A DNA stretch of 52,725 bases from VRUE01 sp036406595 (GTDB lineage Bacteria; Actinomycetota; Thermoleophilia; Solirubrobacterales; 70-9): positions 1 through 52,725 of the forward strand of contig DASXAR010000048.1 in assembly GCA_036406595.1 (NCBI GenBank). Direction: 5' to 3'. Below, in pieces: positions 16,395-24,445 of this stretch. The position numbers and the translations under genes are program-made. The notes beneath the pieces are model-generated. The model was not told where the DNA came from, did not search any database, and was given only the letters and a program-made list of their open reading frames with translations. The number at the start of each line of letters is the position of its first letter. Position 1 is the first letter of the stretch.

Positions 16395-16438
16395 GGACCG
16401 TTGTCGGGGGACCCCTAGGGACCGATGTCAGGGGACCC
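16391..16438. repeat. Two tandem 24-nt repeats at the dsbA stop
   Basis: The unit CTAGGGACCGNTGTCNGGGG followed by ACCC occurs twice with a 24-nt period (16391 and 16415), differing at two positions. The first copy includes the TAG stop of the DsbA gene. It lies in the 157-nt convergent gap, which holds no gene. Confidence 0.75.
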
Positions 16439-16511
16439 TTTCAGGGCCCTTCCCGCTCAAGTTGACATAACCACCATTATCGTGCGTTGGATAGATGCGT
16501 CAGCGGCTCCA

Positions 16512-16550
16512 GCTGTTCCTTTTGCGCCCCATGGGCGCAAAAGGAACAGC
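16512..16550. terminator. Perfect 18-bp inverted repeat with 3-nt loop at a convergent junction
   Basis: Arms GCTGTTCCTTTTGCGCCC and its exact complement flank CAT. It lies between the 3' ends of dsbA (+) and a methyltransferase (-), so it can fold in either transcript. No U-tract follows on either strand, so it would be a tail-less terminator or another RNA element. Confidence 0.6.
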
Positions 16551-16551
16551 C

Positions 16552-17193
16552 CTAGGCGGGGCGTGTGGCGCTGCCGCGGACCAGCGGCCTGACCAGAGGC
16601 GGGGACTTCGGTAGCTCGTCCTTGTGGACGAGCTCGAGCGAGAGCGGTGAGGCTTCGATCGAGCGCACGGTGTCCCGATTGCAGTGGCAGCCGTCGCCCA
16701 GGAACCTCCAGGGCCCCTCGAGGCGGTCCTGCCAGCGGGCCAGGCCGGGCCGCTCGGAGCGCACGTGCTCGACGAACAGCAGCCGTCCTCCGGGCTTGAG
16801 GACGCGTGCCGCCTCGGCCAGGGCGGCGTCGGGATCGGGGACAGTGCAGAGGACCAGGGTGAACACGGCGGTGTCGAAGCTCGAATCCTCGAAGGGGAGG
16901 GCTTCAGCCGGCGCCTCGACGATCTCCGGGCTCGTCGCCCCCTCCCCCGCCTTCGCTCTGAGCTTCTTGATCATGTGCGGGTCGGGCTCGGCGCAGACGA
17001 GCTCCGTGACCGCCGCCGGATAGAGGCCGAGGTTGGCGCCGGTCCCGCTGCCGATGTCGATCGTCCGCCCGGAGGCGGTGGCGAGCGTGGCGCGGCGCAT
17101 CTCGATCAGACCGGCCTCTTCGGTGGATCGGAGGCAGCGGTCATAGAGGGCGGAGAAGCCCCTTCCCCAGGTGGCGTCGTAGAGACGGCCCAT
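16552..17193 (-). CDS. Class I SAM-dependent methyltransferase
   Basis: A 213-residue methyltransferase resembling UbiE/METTL7-type proteins. Motif I is TIDIGSGTGANLGLYP, the ribose-binding acid is in VCAEPDPHM, motif post-I is EALPFEDSSFDTAVF, and motif III is LKPGGRLLFVEHV. DGCHCNRDT in the C-terminal region is shared by METTL7-like methyltransferases. The acceptor is unknown. The start is supported by TACGGT 6 nt upstream. It is a single gene between two convergent or tandem neighbours. Confidence 0.88.
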   Translation of the reverse strand: MGRLYDATWGRGFSALYDRCLRSTEEAGLIEMRRATLATASGRTIDIGSGTGANLGLYPAAVTELVCAEPDPHMIKKLRAKAGEGATSPEIVEAPAEALPFEDSSFDTAVFTLVLCTVPDPDAALAEAARVLKPGGRLLFVEHVRSERPGLARWQDRLEGPWRFLGDGCHCNRDTVRSIEASPLSLELVHKDELPKSPPLVRPLVRGSATRPA

Positions 17194-17199
17194 GCAGGG

Positions 17200-17205
17200 A
17201 CCGTA
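17200..17205 (-). promoter_or_regulatory. Putative -10 box (TACGGT), leaderless methyltransferase
   Basis: TACGGT on the minus strand lies 6 nt before the ATG at 17193. Confidence 0.55.
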
Positions 17206-17220
17206 GCGCTCCTGCTCCGC

Positions 17221-19554
17221 TCAGGGGATAATTTCGAAGGGCTTCAGGGCCTTGGGGCCTCGGCGGCCCGAGGAGAGGGCGAACGCCTCGAGGCGGTACC
17301 TGCCCGGCTTGAGCTGGCGCCCCTGTATCCGCCCGCTGAGATGCACCCGCGTCTTCCCCGCCGGAGCAAAATGGCTGAAGCTGCCAACCCGGGTGAAGCC
17401 GGCGCCCGGCCTGCGCCAGAGCACGACGAGCATCGTCTTCGCCGCGCGGGAGACCATGTAGCTGACCGTCGCGCCGGCCCTGGCCTGGAAGCGGCGCGGC
17501 CTGATCGCCAGCTTCGAGATCCGCACCGGCCGGCGCCTCGTTTCGAATTCAAATTCTTCTTCTTCTTCTTCTTCTTCTTCTTCGTTTTCTTCCGGTTCAC
17601 CCGGCGGGCCCGGGAGGTGCGGGTGGCTGACCCGGACGTCGTCGATCGCGAGCCCGGCGAGGTCGACGATTTCGTCGGAGTCGAGATGGAAGCGCAGGCG
17701 GATCGTCCTGCCGGCGTAGGAGGAGATGTCGGCCCGGTGCAGGCCCCATCCCGCGGCCGCGGGATGGTAGGGATTGGTGACCGGGTTGCCGAGGACGCTG
17801 AGCATCGTCGGGCCCGTCCACGTGAACAGGGCTCGTCGGCTCCCTCCCCCCTCTTCTTCCACCGAGACCGCGACATGGTCGAAGGCCGCCGACTCGATCT
17901 GCAGCCACTGTTCCCAACTGACGTATATCGGTCCCTGCACCCCGGCAAGGGAGATCGGCGGCGAGACGAGGTCCTGCGTGCTCGAGGACTCATACGTGCC
18001 GTCCAGGTCGGTCTTGAAGCACCCGAAGCCCCCGCCGCAAGCATGAAGCCCGGCGACCGCTTCAGGGGTCGCCGTCGCCGCCGTCGCGGGAAGCCCCAGC
18101 TCCCACTCGTCATGAGTCCCGGCATGGGTGAAGCCGTCGGCGCCATCCTCGAAGTCGGCGGCGAAGACGTCGTCTTCGGCTTCCTTCGGCTCTTCCTGCT
18201 CGCAGAGGATGAGCTTCGCGCCTTCCAGGTCCCCGGCGGTGCCGTTGAGTTCGTCGTCGCGGATCGCCAGGTGCCATTCGCCCCTGGCCTCCATGCCTTC
18301 GAGCCAGTCGAGCCGGTACTGAGGCTCCGGCTGGAGCATCAGCGGCCGCAGAGCCACGTAGAGGGGCGGGATGGCGGCATACGGGTCGAAGGTCGCATCC
18401 ATCTGTTCCTGCCCGCCGAGGGTCGCCGCGCCGATATCGGTGAAGACGCCGAGCTCGCCGCCCTCCGGGGTCTGGAGAGACACGTCAAGATCGGACATCA
18501 GGCCGTGGCGCAGGTCGAGCCGCAGCACCGCCCGCCCGATCCTGAAGCTGTCGCCGACCGTGATCGGCGAGGTGATCAGCCCGCCGTCGAAGATCGAGCC
18601 GGTCAGCTCCGCGGGGTAGGAGCGGCAGCTCGGTTCCGCGGCCGGGATGATCGTCGTGGATAACCGGTAGTTCGCGGTCGGACCGCCGGTGGTCGGGGAG
18701 GGAGCATCGACGAAGGCGTAGTAGGTCCCCGCTTCGCCCACGGTCATCGCCAGGGCCTCCGAGGGGATCGTCGGGTTGGGGGTCTCCGCTTCTCCGGGGT
18801 CGTTGACGACGAGGATCTTTGGTTCGCTCTGATCGCCGGCCGGCCCGATCCCGAGGCGGCCGTCGTAGTAGCTCCCGTCTCGCTCGGGGTCGAGGTCGAG
18901 CGAGAGGAACACCGTGTCGCCGGCCTGAAGGTGCATCGAGTACCAGTCGACCTCCGAGGCTTCGGGGGGGTTCCTGGTGCCGGCGACGTAGCCGTCTTCG
19001 ATCAGATCCGCGCTTTCCAGCGTGTTGTTGGGCTCGAACTCCGCTTCCGGCGCCCCGGCGCGCACCTGCAGGTAGAGGTCGTATGGCATCTCGACCGCGC
19101 CCGTCGCAGAGTCGTTGACGCGCAGGTAGTAGGTGCCGTCACTCGGGATCGCCGCCCCCGCGATGCTCGGGGCCAGGTCCGTCTCGGTCCCGTCTCCGTC
19201 GTCGAACTCGATCACCGTGCTGCCGTCTGGGCCGAGCAGCGTCAGCTGCGCGTCGGTGGAGCTGCCCGAGGAGCCGCTGGTGAGCACCGCGGCGAAGACG
19301 TGGTTTCCAGCGCGTGCCGAGAAACGGTAGTAGTCGACGTCACCCGCTCCGAACAGCGGCGCCCGCACTCGTTCTCCACTCGCGATCGAGGAGGCGGTCG
19401 CCGGGGTGTCGTTCGGCTCGGACTCGGCGCGTGGGGGAGCCGGCAGCGGAGTCGGGGCCGGCTGCACTGCCGACGCCCTTGCGGTCGGTGCCAGGACGAC
19501 GAGCCCAAGCCCCATCGCGAGGACGACCGGCCACCTCCACCCCCTCCCCATCAC
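17221..19554 (-). CDS. Large exported protein: PPC domains, P-domain-like region, MAM-like region, poly-Glu linker
   Basis: A 777-residue exported protein of unknown function. Residues 1-28 are a signal peptide. Two pre-peptidase C-terminal (PPC)-like beta domains follow, each opening with EPN(D/N)T (about 45-140 and 150-290). The next part (PAELTGSIFDGGLITSPI onward) resembles the proprotein-convertase P domain, then a MAM/immune-inhibitor-A-like sandwich with GWGLHRADISSYAG. A linker of ten consecutive Glu and a C-terminal beta module (GRYRLEAFALSSG) end the protein. No protease catalytic motif is seen although these domains usually accompany proteases. The start is GTG 19554 or ATG 19551; TATGCT lies 6 nt before the GTG. 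Confidence 0.82.
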   Translation of the reverse strand: MMGRGWRWPVVLAMGLGLVVLAPTARASAVQPAPTPLPAPPRAESEPNDTPATASSIASGERVRAPLFGAGDVDYYRFSARAGNHVFAAVLTSGSSGSSTDAQLTLLGPDGSTVIEFDDGDGTETDLAPSIAGAAIPSDGTYYLRVNDSATGAVEMPYDLYLQVRAGAPEAEFEPNNTLESADLIEDGYVAGTRNPPEASEVDWYSMHLQAGDTVFLSLDLDPERDGSYYDGRLGIGPAGDQSEPKILVVNDPGEAETPNPTIPSEALAMTVGEAGTYYAFVDAPSPTTGGPTANYRLSTTIIPAAEPSCRSYPAELTGSIFDGGLITSPITVGDSFRIGRAVLRLDLRHGLMSDLDVSLQTPEGGELGVFTDIGAATLGGQEQMDATFDPYAAIPPLYVALRPLMLQPEPQYRLDWLEGMEARGEWHLAIRDDELNGTAGDLEGAKLILCEQEEPKEAEDDVFAADFEDGADGFTHAGTHDEWELGLPATAATATPEAVAGLHACGGGFGCFKTDLDGTYESSSTQDLVSPPISLAGVQGPIYVSWEQWLQIESAAFDHVAVSVEEEGGGSRRALFTWTGPTMLSVLGNPVTNPYHPAAAGWGLHRADISSYAGRTIRLRFHLDSDEIVDLAGLAIDDVRVSHPHLPGPPGEPEENEEEEEEEEEEFEFETRRRPVRISKLAIRPRRFQARAGATVSYMVSRAAKTMLVVLWRRPGAGFTRVGSFSHFAPAGKTRVHLSGRIQGRQLKPGRYRLEAFALSSGRRGPKALKPFEIIP
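17554..17583. repeat. (TTC)10 microsatellite encoding ten Glu on the minus strand
   Basis: Ten perfect TTC triplets (GAA on the coding strand) encode the poly-Glu linker of the 777-residue exported protein. Slippage would change linker length without breaking the frame. Confidence 0.95.
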
Positions 19555-19560
19555 GCTTTC

Positions 19561-19566
19561 AGCATA
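19561..19566 (-). promoter_or_regulatory. Putative -10 box (TATGCT) for the 777-residue exported protein
   Basis: TATGCT on the minus strand lies 6 nt before the GTG at 19554. Confidence 0.6.
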
Positions 19567-19617
19567 TTCCAGCGCCGTCGCGGGGCGGCGCCAGCGGGAA
19601 TCGTCGGGAGGAAGCGC

Positions 19618-20511
19618 TTAGGCGGCGTCGCGCCTGGAGCCCGACTCAGCGGTCGCCGCCGGGGCGGATTCGCCTTGTGGGCTTCCCGCGGCGCGCTCCT
19701 CGTAGGCGTGCCTGGCGCCGTGATCGACCTCGGTCATCAGCTTGTCCAGCTTCATCAGGCGACCGATCGCCTCGCGCGTGCGGCGCGGCAGCAGCGAGAC
19801 GAGCTTGAAGAAGGCGCCGTTCTCGCGTGGGATCCAGACGTCGAAGCGCGGCACTTCGAGCGCGTCGATGATCGCATCGGCGACGTCGGAGGCCTCGACG
19901 GGCCTCACCCAGCGCTGCCCGACTCCGGAGGTGAGCTCGGTGTTCACCACGGTCGGCATCACGCATGAGACCTCGATGCCGCTGCCGCGCAGCTCCCAGC
20001 GCACGGCCTCGCTGAGGCCGACGACGCCGTGCTTGGTCGCCGAGTAGGTGGCGATGCCCGGGACGCCGCCCTTGCCCGCCTGCGAGGCGATGTTGACGAT
20101 GTGGCCGGAGCGCCGCGGGCTGAACCGCTCGATCGCCAACTGGGTGCCGGTGATCACTCCGTGCAGGTTGATGTCGACCTGGCGGTGGATCGACTCGTCG
20201 GTCTCCTCGACAAACGGGGTCACGGGCATGATCCCGGCGTTGTTGACCACCACGTCGATGGGGCCGAGCTGTCGCTCCGCCTCGTCGAGAAACGATGCGA
20301 AGGACTCCCGCTCGGTGACGTCGAGCCCGACGGCGATCGTCCCGCCGCCCAGCTCGGCCGCGGTCTGCTCGGCCAGCGCGAGGTCAAGGTCGCCGATCGC
20401 GACCCGGCATCCCCTGCGGACCAGCGCAGTCGCGGTCGCCTTGCCGATGCCCCGCGCGCCTCCGGTGATCGCAACCACCTTGCCGCTGAGTGAACGTCGC
20501 TCCTTCGCCAT
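19618..20511 (-). CDS. Short-chain dehydrogenase/reductase
   Basis: A 297-residue classical SDR oxidoreductase using NAD(P). It has the cofactor motif TGGARGIGKAT near 16-26, NNAGIM, the catalytic Ser in NIASQAG, and the YSATK pair (YxxxK). The C-terminal about 50 residues extend beyond the core, with a low-complexity tail. The substrate is unknown; fatty-acyl or sterol-like alcohols are common for relatives next to lipid-transfer thiolases. It has a strong Shine-Dalgarno sequence (GGAGGAGA) and starts 27 nt after the thiolase stop, so it is the second gene of that operon. Confidence 0.88.
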   Translation of the reverse strand: MAKERRSLSGKVVAITGGARGIGKATATALVRRGCRVAIGDLDLALAEQTAAELGGGTIAVGLDVTERESFASFLDEAERQLGPIDVVVNNAGIMPVTPFVEETDESIHRQVDINLHGVITGTQLAIERFSPRRSGHIVNIASQAGKGGVPGIATYSATKHGVVGLSEAVRWELRGSGIEVSCVMPTVVNTELTSGVGQRWVRPVEASDVADAIIDALEVPRFDVWIPRENGAFFKLVSLLPRRTREAIGRLMKLDKLMTEVDHGARHAYEERAAGSPQGESAPAATAESGSRRDAA

Positions 20512-20538
20512 CGTCTCCTCCTCGTTCGCCCCGCGTCC

Positions 20539-21735
20539 TCAGGCCGCGGCAGGCTTGTAGACGGTGACCACGGCGGCGCCGCCGAGGCCGATGTTGTGCT
20601 GCAGGGCCACCCTGGCGCCGTCCACCTGGCGCCGGTCGGCCTCACCCCGCAGCTGCCAGGTCAGCTCGCTGCACTGGGCAAGACCGGTGGCGCCGAGCGG
20701 GTGGCCCTTGGAGATCAGCCCGCCGGAGGGGTTGACGACGACCTTGCCGCCGTAGGTGGTCGCCTCTTCGTCGACCAGCTTGTGCCCCTCGCCCTCCGCC
20801 GCGAAGCCGAGCGCTTCGTAGGTGATCAGCTCGTTGGCGCTGAAGCAGTCGTGCAGCTCGCAGACATCGACCTCCTCGGCTGCGATCCCGGCCTCCTCGT
20901 AGGCCTCCTGCGCCGCCTGCCTCGACATGTCGGAGCCGACGATCTTCATGCAGTCGGTGTCCTCGGCGAAGGTCGAGGAGAGGTCGGTGACCATCGACTG
21001 GCCGGCGATCTCGATCGCCTGGCCCCAGAGGCCGTTCCGGTCGACGTAGCCCTCGGAGGCGACGATCGCGCAGGCCGACCCGTCCGAGGTCGGCGAGCAC
21101 TGGAGCTTGGTCAGGGGGTCGTGGATCATCTTCGCCGCCTTGATGTCCTCGATCGAGTATTCGTCCTGGAACTGGGCGTAGGGGTTGTTGACCGAGTGCT
21201 TGTGGTTCTTCCAGCCGATCCAGGCGTAGTGATCGGGCTCGGACCCGTACTTCTCCATGTGGTCGCGGCCCGCGTTGCCGAACATCTGAGGAGCAGGAGG
21301 CGACTGCTCCGGGTCGCGGATCTCGAACATCCGCATCGCGTGCTTGTCGAGCGCGTTGGTGCGATCGGTGTACTTGACGCCGAGGCTTCCGGGCTCCATC
21401 TTCTCGAAGCCGACCGCGAGGGCGCAGTCGACCAGACCCCCCTTGACGGCCTGCCGCGCGAGGAACAGCGCCGAGGACCCCGTCGAGCAGTTGTTGTTGA
21501 CGTTGACGACCGGGATCCCGGTCAGGCCGAGCTGGTAGAGCGCCCGCTGCCCGTAGGTCGAGTCCCCGTAGCAGTAGCCGGCGTAGGCCTGCTCGACGTC
21601 GTCGTAGGAGATGCCGGCGTCTGCGAGGGCCTTCTCCCCCGCCTCCTTGGCCCAGTCGGGGTAATCGCCCTCCTTGCTGCCGGGCTTCTCGAACTTGGTC
21701 ATCCCGACCCCGATCACGAACGTGCGGTTGCTCAA
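20539..21735 (-). CDS. Thiolase-like lipid-transfer protein (SCP-x type)
   Basis: A 398-residue thiolase-superfamily protein of the SCP-x/lipid-transfer group, which acts in beta-oxidation or side-chain degradation of sterol-like acyl-CoAs in actinobacteria. The nucleophile is Cys83 in NVNNNCSTGSSAL. CELHDCFSANE and GGLISKGHPLGATG supply the other active-site loops, so the catalytic set looks complete. The substrate is inferred only at family level. The TTG at 21735 is supported by an AGGAG Shine-Dalgarno sequence. The SDR gene follows in the same operon. Confidence 0.88.
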   Translation of the reverse strand: MSNRTFVIGVGMTKFEKPGSKEGDYPDWAKEAGEKALADAGISYDDVEQAYAGYCYGDSTYGQRALYQLGLTGIPVVNVNNNCSTGSSALFLARQAVKGGLVDCALAVGFEKMEPGSLGVKYTDRTNALDKHAMRMFEIRDPEQSPPAPQMFGNAGRDHMEKYGSEPDHYAWIGWKNHKHSVNNPYAQFQDEYSIEDIKAAKMIHDPLTKLQCSPTSDGSACAIVASEGYVDRNGLWGQAIEIAGQSMVTDLSSTFAEDTDCMKIVGSDMSRQAAQEAYEEAGIAAEEVDVCELHDCFSANELITYEALGFAAEGEGHKLVDEEATTYGGKVVVNPSGGLISKGHPLGATGLAQCSELTWQLRGEADRRQVDGARVALQHNIGLGGAAVVTVYKPAAA

Positions 21736-21753
21736 AAGTCTGCTCCTGTGTCG

Positions 21754-21793
21754 CCGCGCTCCGCGCGGTTTGGCTGGTCAGCCAGGAAATCTA
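21754..21793 (-). promoter_or_regulatory. Thiolase leader: TAGATT box and two inverted repeats
   Basis: TAGATT (minus strand, 21788-21793) could be a -10. Between it and the AGGAG ribosome site lie GGCTGGTCAGCC (21772-21783), a possible operator, and CCGCGC-TCC-GCGCGG (21754-21768), a short hairpin. Unlike most heads here, this gene appears to have a leader. Confidence 0.35.
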
Positions 21794-21832
21794 CCGGGAT
21801 TCGCGGCGCGCCTGCTCCGGAGGCGGTCCAGC

Positions 21833-21838
21833 CATAAT
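21833..21838 (+). promoter_or_regulatory. Putative -10 box (CATAAT), leaderless ccdA
   Basis: CATAAT lies 7 nt before the GTG at 21846. Confidence 0.55.
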
Positions 21839-21845
21839 CTGAGGC

Positions 21846-22607
21846 GTGGTGATTGCAGACATCAGCACGGACCCCGCGGCCGGCGTCGGAGTCTTCGCTG
21901 CTCTCGCGGCCGGCGTCGTCTCCTTCCTCTCGCCGTGCGTGCTGCCCTTGGTTCCCGGCTATCTCTCCGCGGTCACCGGCGTCTCCGCGGGTGACCTGGA
22001 GACCGCCGGCTGGCGCCGGGTGCTGGGCCCGAGCCTGCTGTTCGTCGCGAGCTTCTCCGCGATCTTCATCATCTACGGGCTCACCGCGACCGGGCTCGGC
22101 TCGGCCCTTCACGAGCACGAAGAGCTGCTGACGAAGATCGCCGGAGCGCTGATTGTCGCTATGGGGGTGCTGTTCGTCGCAGCTCTCTTCGTGCCGCGAC
22201 TCAATGGTGAGTGGCATGTGGACGCGCTGCTGGAGAGAGCGGGCAGAGGCGGCCCGGTGGTGGCTGGGGCGGCCTTCGCGATCGCGTGGACTCCCTGCAT
22301 CGGCCCGACCCTCGGGGCGATTCTCACCGCCGCCTCGCTCTCCGACTCGGCAGGGCGCGGCGCCTTCCTGCTCGCCGTCTACTCCGCCGGCCTCGCGATC
22401 CCCTTCCTGCTGACCGCCATCGCCTTCTCGCGGATGACCACCGCATTCACCGTTGTCAAGCGCCACTATGCGGCGATCATCGCGACCGGCGGGGTGATCC
22501 TGATCGCGATGGGGGTGCTGATCTGGACCGGCGAACTGACCCAGCTCAACATCGAAGCCCAGCGGATCATGAGCGAACTGGGGCTCGACTTCTGGAACTC
22601 GGTCTGA
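21846..22607 (+). CDS. ccdA: CcdA-type thiol-disulfide transporter
   Basis: A 253-residue membrane protein with about six transmembrane segments. CcdA passes reducing equivalents from cytoplasmic thioredoxin across the membrane, for cytochrome c maturation or thiol reduction. The two redox cysteines are Cys31 in LSPCVLPLVPGYL and Cys151 in WTPCIGPTLGAIL, one in each half of the inverted repeat. No cytochrome c biogenesis partners (ResA, CcsA) lie nearby. Two adjacent GTG codons (21846, 21849) could start it; CATAAT is 7 nt before the first. Confidence 0.93.
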   Translation: MVIADISTDPAAGVGVFAALAAGVVSFLSPCVLPLVPGYLSAVTGVSAGDLETAGWRRVLGPSLLFVASFSAIFIIYGLTATGLGSALHEHEELLTKIAGALIVAMGVLFVAALFVPRLNGEWHVDALLERAGRGGPVVAGAAFAIAWTPCIGPTLGAILTAASLSDSAGRGAFLLAVYSAGLAIPFLLTAIAFSRMTTAFTVVKRHYAAIIATGGVILIAMGVLIWTGELTQLNIEAQRIMSELGLDFWNSV

Positions 22608-22627
22608 GCGACCGACGGGGTCGGCAT

Positions 22628-23185
22628 CTAGGAGGCTGCCGGAGCGGGGAGCGCGGCCTCGATCTCGTCGGATGGAGCGGGCCTGAGAATGAGGACCTCG
22701 GCCGGAGCGCTCTCGAGCAGCCAGACGAGGTCCTCGCCGGCCAGGCCCTCCTCTCCCTTTGCCCGTGCAGGGACGACCACCCGGTCGAAGCTCTCGCTCT
22801 CGAGCAGCCGGGCGAGGGCGTGGCGGTAGGAGCGCCCGCGCTCGATTCGCGCGTCAACGGGCACCCCCTGTGCGGTGGCGCGCTGCTCGATCGTCTCGAG
22901 AATCGGCATCGCCAGCGCGGCCTCGTTGGGAATCGCGCATTCGAGCGGCAGCCGCATCGGGACCAGGGCCAGATAGGCGGGCATCAGGGTCGCGTTCTCG
23001 GCCTGCGCCAGGCGGAGGGCTGCGTCAAGGGCGCGCCGCGAGATGACCGTGCCCGTGAAGGGCAGGAGGATGCGGCGCACCGCCTCATCCCCTCGCCGGC
23101 CGGTCCGCCAGCGGGAGCGAGCGAGCAGGTACCCGCCGGCAAGGCCGAGGAGGAGCGCCAGGCCGACCAGGACATGCTCGATCAT
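22628..23185 (-). CDS. Membrane-anchored universal stress protein-like protein, last gene of the kdp operon
   Basis: A 185-residue protein with one N-terminal membrane segment (about 5-21) and a UspA-like domain from about residue 37 (RRILLPFTGTVISRRALDAAL; later SFDRVVVPAR, and VLILRPAP at the end). Usp domains bind nucleotides; in KdpD such a domain senses signals and in some bacteria binds c-di-AMP. It overlaps the kdpD-like stop by 4 nt, so it is translated with it. It may act as a second signal-binding subunit of the potassium sensor, which is inference from position. Confidence 0.75.
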   Translation of the reverse strand: MIEHVLVGLALLLGLAGGYLLARSRWRTGRRGDEAVRRILLPFTGTVISRRALDAALRLAQAENATLMPAYLALVPMRLPLECAIPNEAALAMPILETIEQRATAQGVPVDARIERGRSYRHALARLLESESFDRVVVPARAKGEEGLAGEDLVWLLESAPAEVLILRPAPSDEIEAALPAPAAS

Positions 23186-24360
23186 CGCTTCTCCTCCCCC
23201 CCGCCTCGATGGGCGACGATCCGCACGTCGACGCCCGGTGGGGTTGCCCGCATCAGCTGCTGTGGCAGCCGTTCCCGCAACCGCGCCAGCCCTCGCGGCG
23301 GGTTGGACTCGCCGACCATGATGTAGGTCGTGCCGCGGTCGCGGACCACCCGGGCGGCGGCGGTCACGAGGTCGTCGTGCTCCTCGATCAAGAGGGTCGC
23401 GCCCAGGACCGAGGCCAGTTGGCGCAGCGCCATCACCTGGCGCTCGATCTCGCCCTCGATCGGCTGCCCCGGCCGCTTTACCCAGAGCAGGTCCAGGTCC
23501 GTGCCGAGGCGCTGCGCCGAGCGCCAGGCGCGGCGAACCAGACGCTGAGAGCTCGGCTGAGGGCGGATCAGAGCCAGGACCCGCTCGCTGACCGCCCTGG
23601 GAGCCTCCGCGGCGAGTCGCTCCTCTCGCGTGCCGAGCGGTTCGTGACGCTCGAAGGTGAGCCGCTTCGCCTCGACGTCTTCGGCGACCTGGCGCAGGCT
23701 CACCTCGCGAAGAGCGGCGAGATTCTCGATCCGGAAGAAGTTGTTGAGGGCGGCCTCGATGTTCTCGCCCGGATAGATCTTGCCGGCGCGCAGGCGCGCG
23801 ACCAGTGCCTCGGGCGTGAGGTCGATCAGCACGACCTCGTCGGCGGTGCCCAGTACCGAGTCGGGCACCGTCTCGCGCACCCGCACGCCGGTCAGCTCCG
23901 CGACCTGGTCGTTCAGCGACTCGAGATGCTGGACGTTCACCGTGGAGAAGACATCGATGCCCGCGGCGAGCACGTCGGCGATGTCCTCATAGCGCTTCTC
24001 ATGCTCGAGCCCCGGTGCGTTGGTGTGGGCCAGCTCGTCGATCAACGCGAGTTCGGGGGCTCTTGCAAGCACCCCCGGCAGGTCCATCTCCTCCACCTCC
24101 ACATCGCGGTAGGTGACGCTGCGACGCGGGACCACCTCCAGCCCTCGCGCCTGCTCGCTCGTCTCGCGGCGCTTGTGAGGCTCGAGGTAGCCGATCGCCA
24201 CATCCCGACCCGCCTCGGCTTCCGCGTGGCCCTCCTGCAGCATCCGGTAGGTCTTGCCGACCCCAGCGGCCATGCCCAGGAAGATCTTGTAGTGGCCGCG
24301 GTCGACAACCGCCGCTGCCGGCCGGCGCGAGCGCTCGAGCTGCGGCTCGTTGCGGACCAC
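23182..24360 (-). CDS. kdpD: KdpD N-terminal sensor protein (KdpD plus Usp domains, no kinase)
   Basis: A 392-residue protein matching only the cytoplasmic N-terminal half of KdpD. The KdpD domain has the Walker A loop GMAAGVGKT (29-37) and Walker B-like LIDELAHTNAPG; the Usp domain follows from about 250 and ends near 375. The DUF4118 membrane segments, HisKA and ATPase domains are absent here and instead occur in the kinase gene at 29911-31056, upstream of the structural genes. The sensor is therefore split in two. Stand-alone KdpD N-terminal proteins are known from cyanobacteria. GTG start at 24360; it overlaps the Usp gene by 4 nt. Confidence 0.9.
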   Translation of the reverse strand: MVRNEPQLERSRRPAAAVVDRGHYKIFLGMAAGVGKTYRMLQEGHAEAEAGRDVAIGYLEPHKRRETSEQARGLEVVPRRSVTYRDVEVEEMDLPGVLARAPELALIDELAHTNAPGLEHEKRYEDIADVLAAGIDVFSTVNVQHLESLNDQVAELTGVRVRETVPDSVLGTADEVVLIDLTPEALVARLRAGKIYPGENIEAALNNFFRIENLAALREVSLRQVAEDVEAKRLTFERHEPLGTREERLAAEAPRAVSERVLALIRPQPSSQRLVRRAWRSAQRLGTDLDLLWVKRPGQPIEGEIERQVMALRQLASVLGATLLIEEHDDLVTAAARVVRDRGTTYIMVGESNPPRGLARLRERLPQQLMRATPPGVDVRIVAHRGGGEEKR

Positions 24361-24445
24361 CCTGCGCCACCCTATTCCCGTGCTCTGCGATCGACCCGCA
24401 CTCTGCTGCCTTCGAACGCCTGCATGGGTCGGTTCACCATCGCAC

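Noticed and set aside
16461..16499. TTGACA near 16462 as a promoter
   Set aside because: No good -10 at 16-18 nt and no gene starts downstream; it reads into the end of the convergent methyltransferase gene.
17554..17583. TTC repeat as a CRISPR-like or satellite array
   Set aside because: Ten identical triplets inside a coding frame with no spacers; it is a poly-Glu microsatellite.
20596..21837. A 413-codon open frame antisense to the thiolase
   Set aside because: Same effect; the thiolase on the other strand has all active-site motifs.
24361..24445. A possible remnant of the KdpD kinase half between kdpB and the kdpD-like gene
   Set aside because: The gap is only 85 nt with no KdpD-like codons; the KdpD-N protein has a normal start, so the split is not a recent frameshift.
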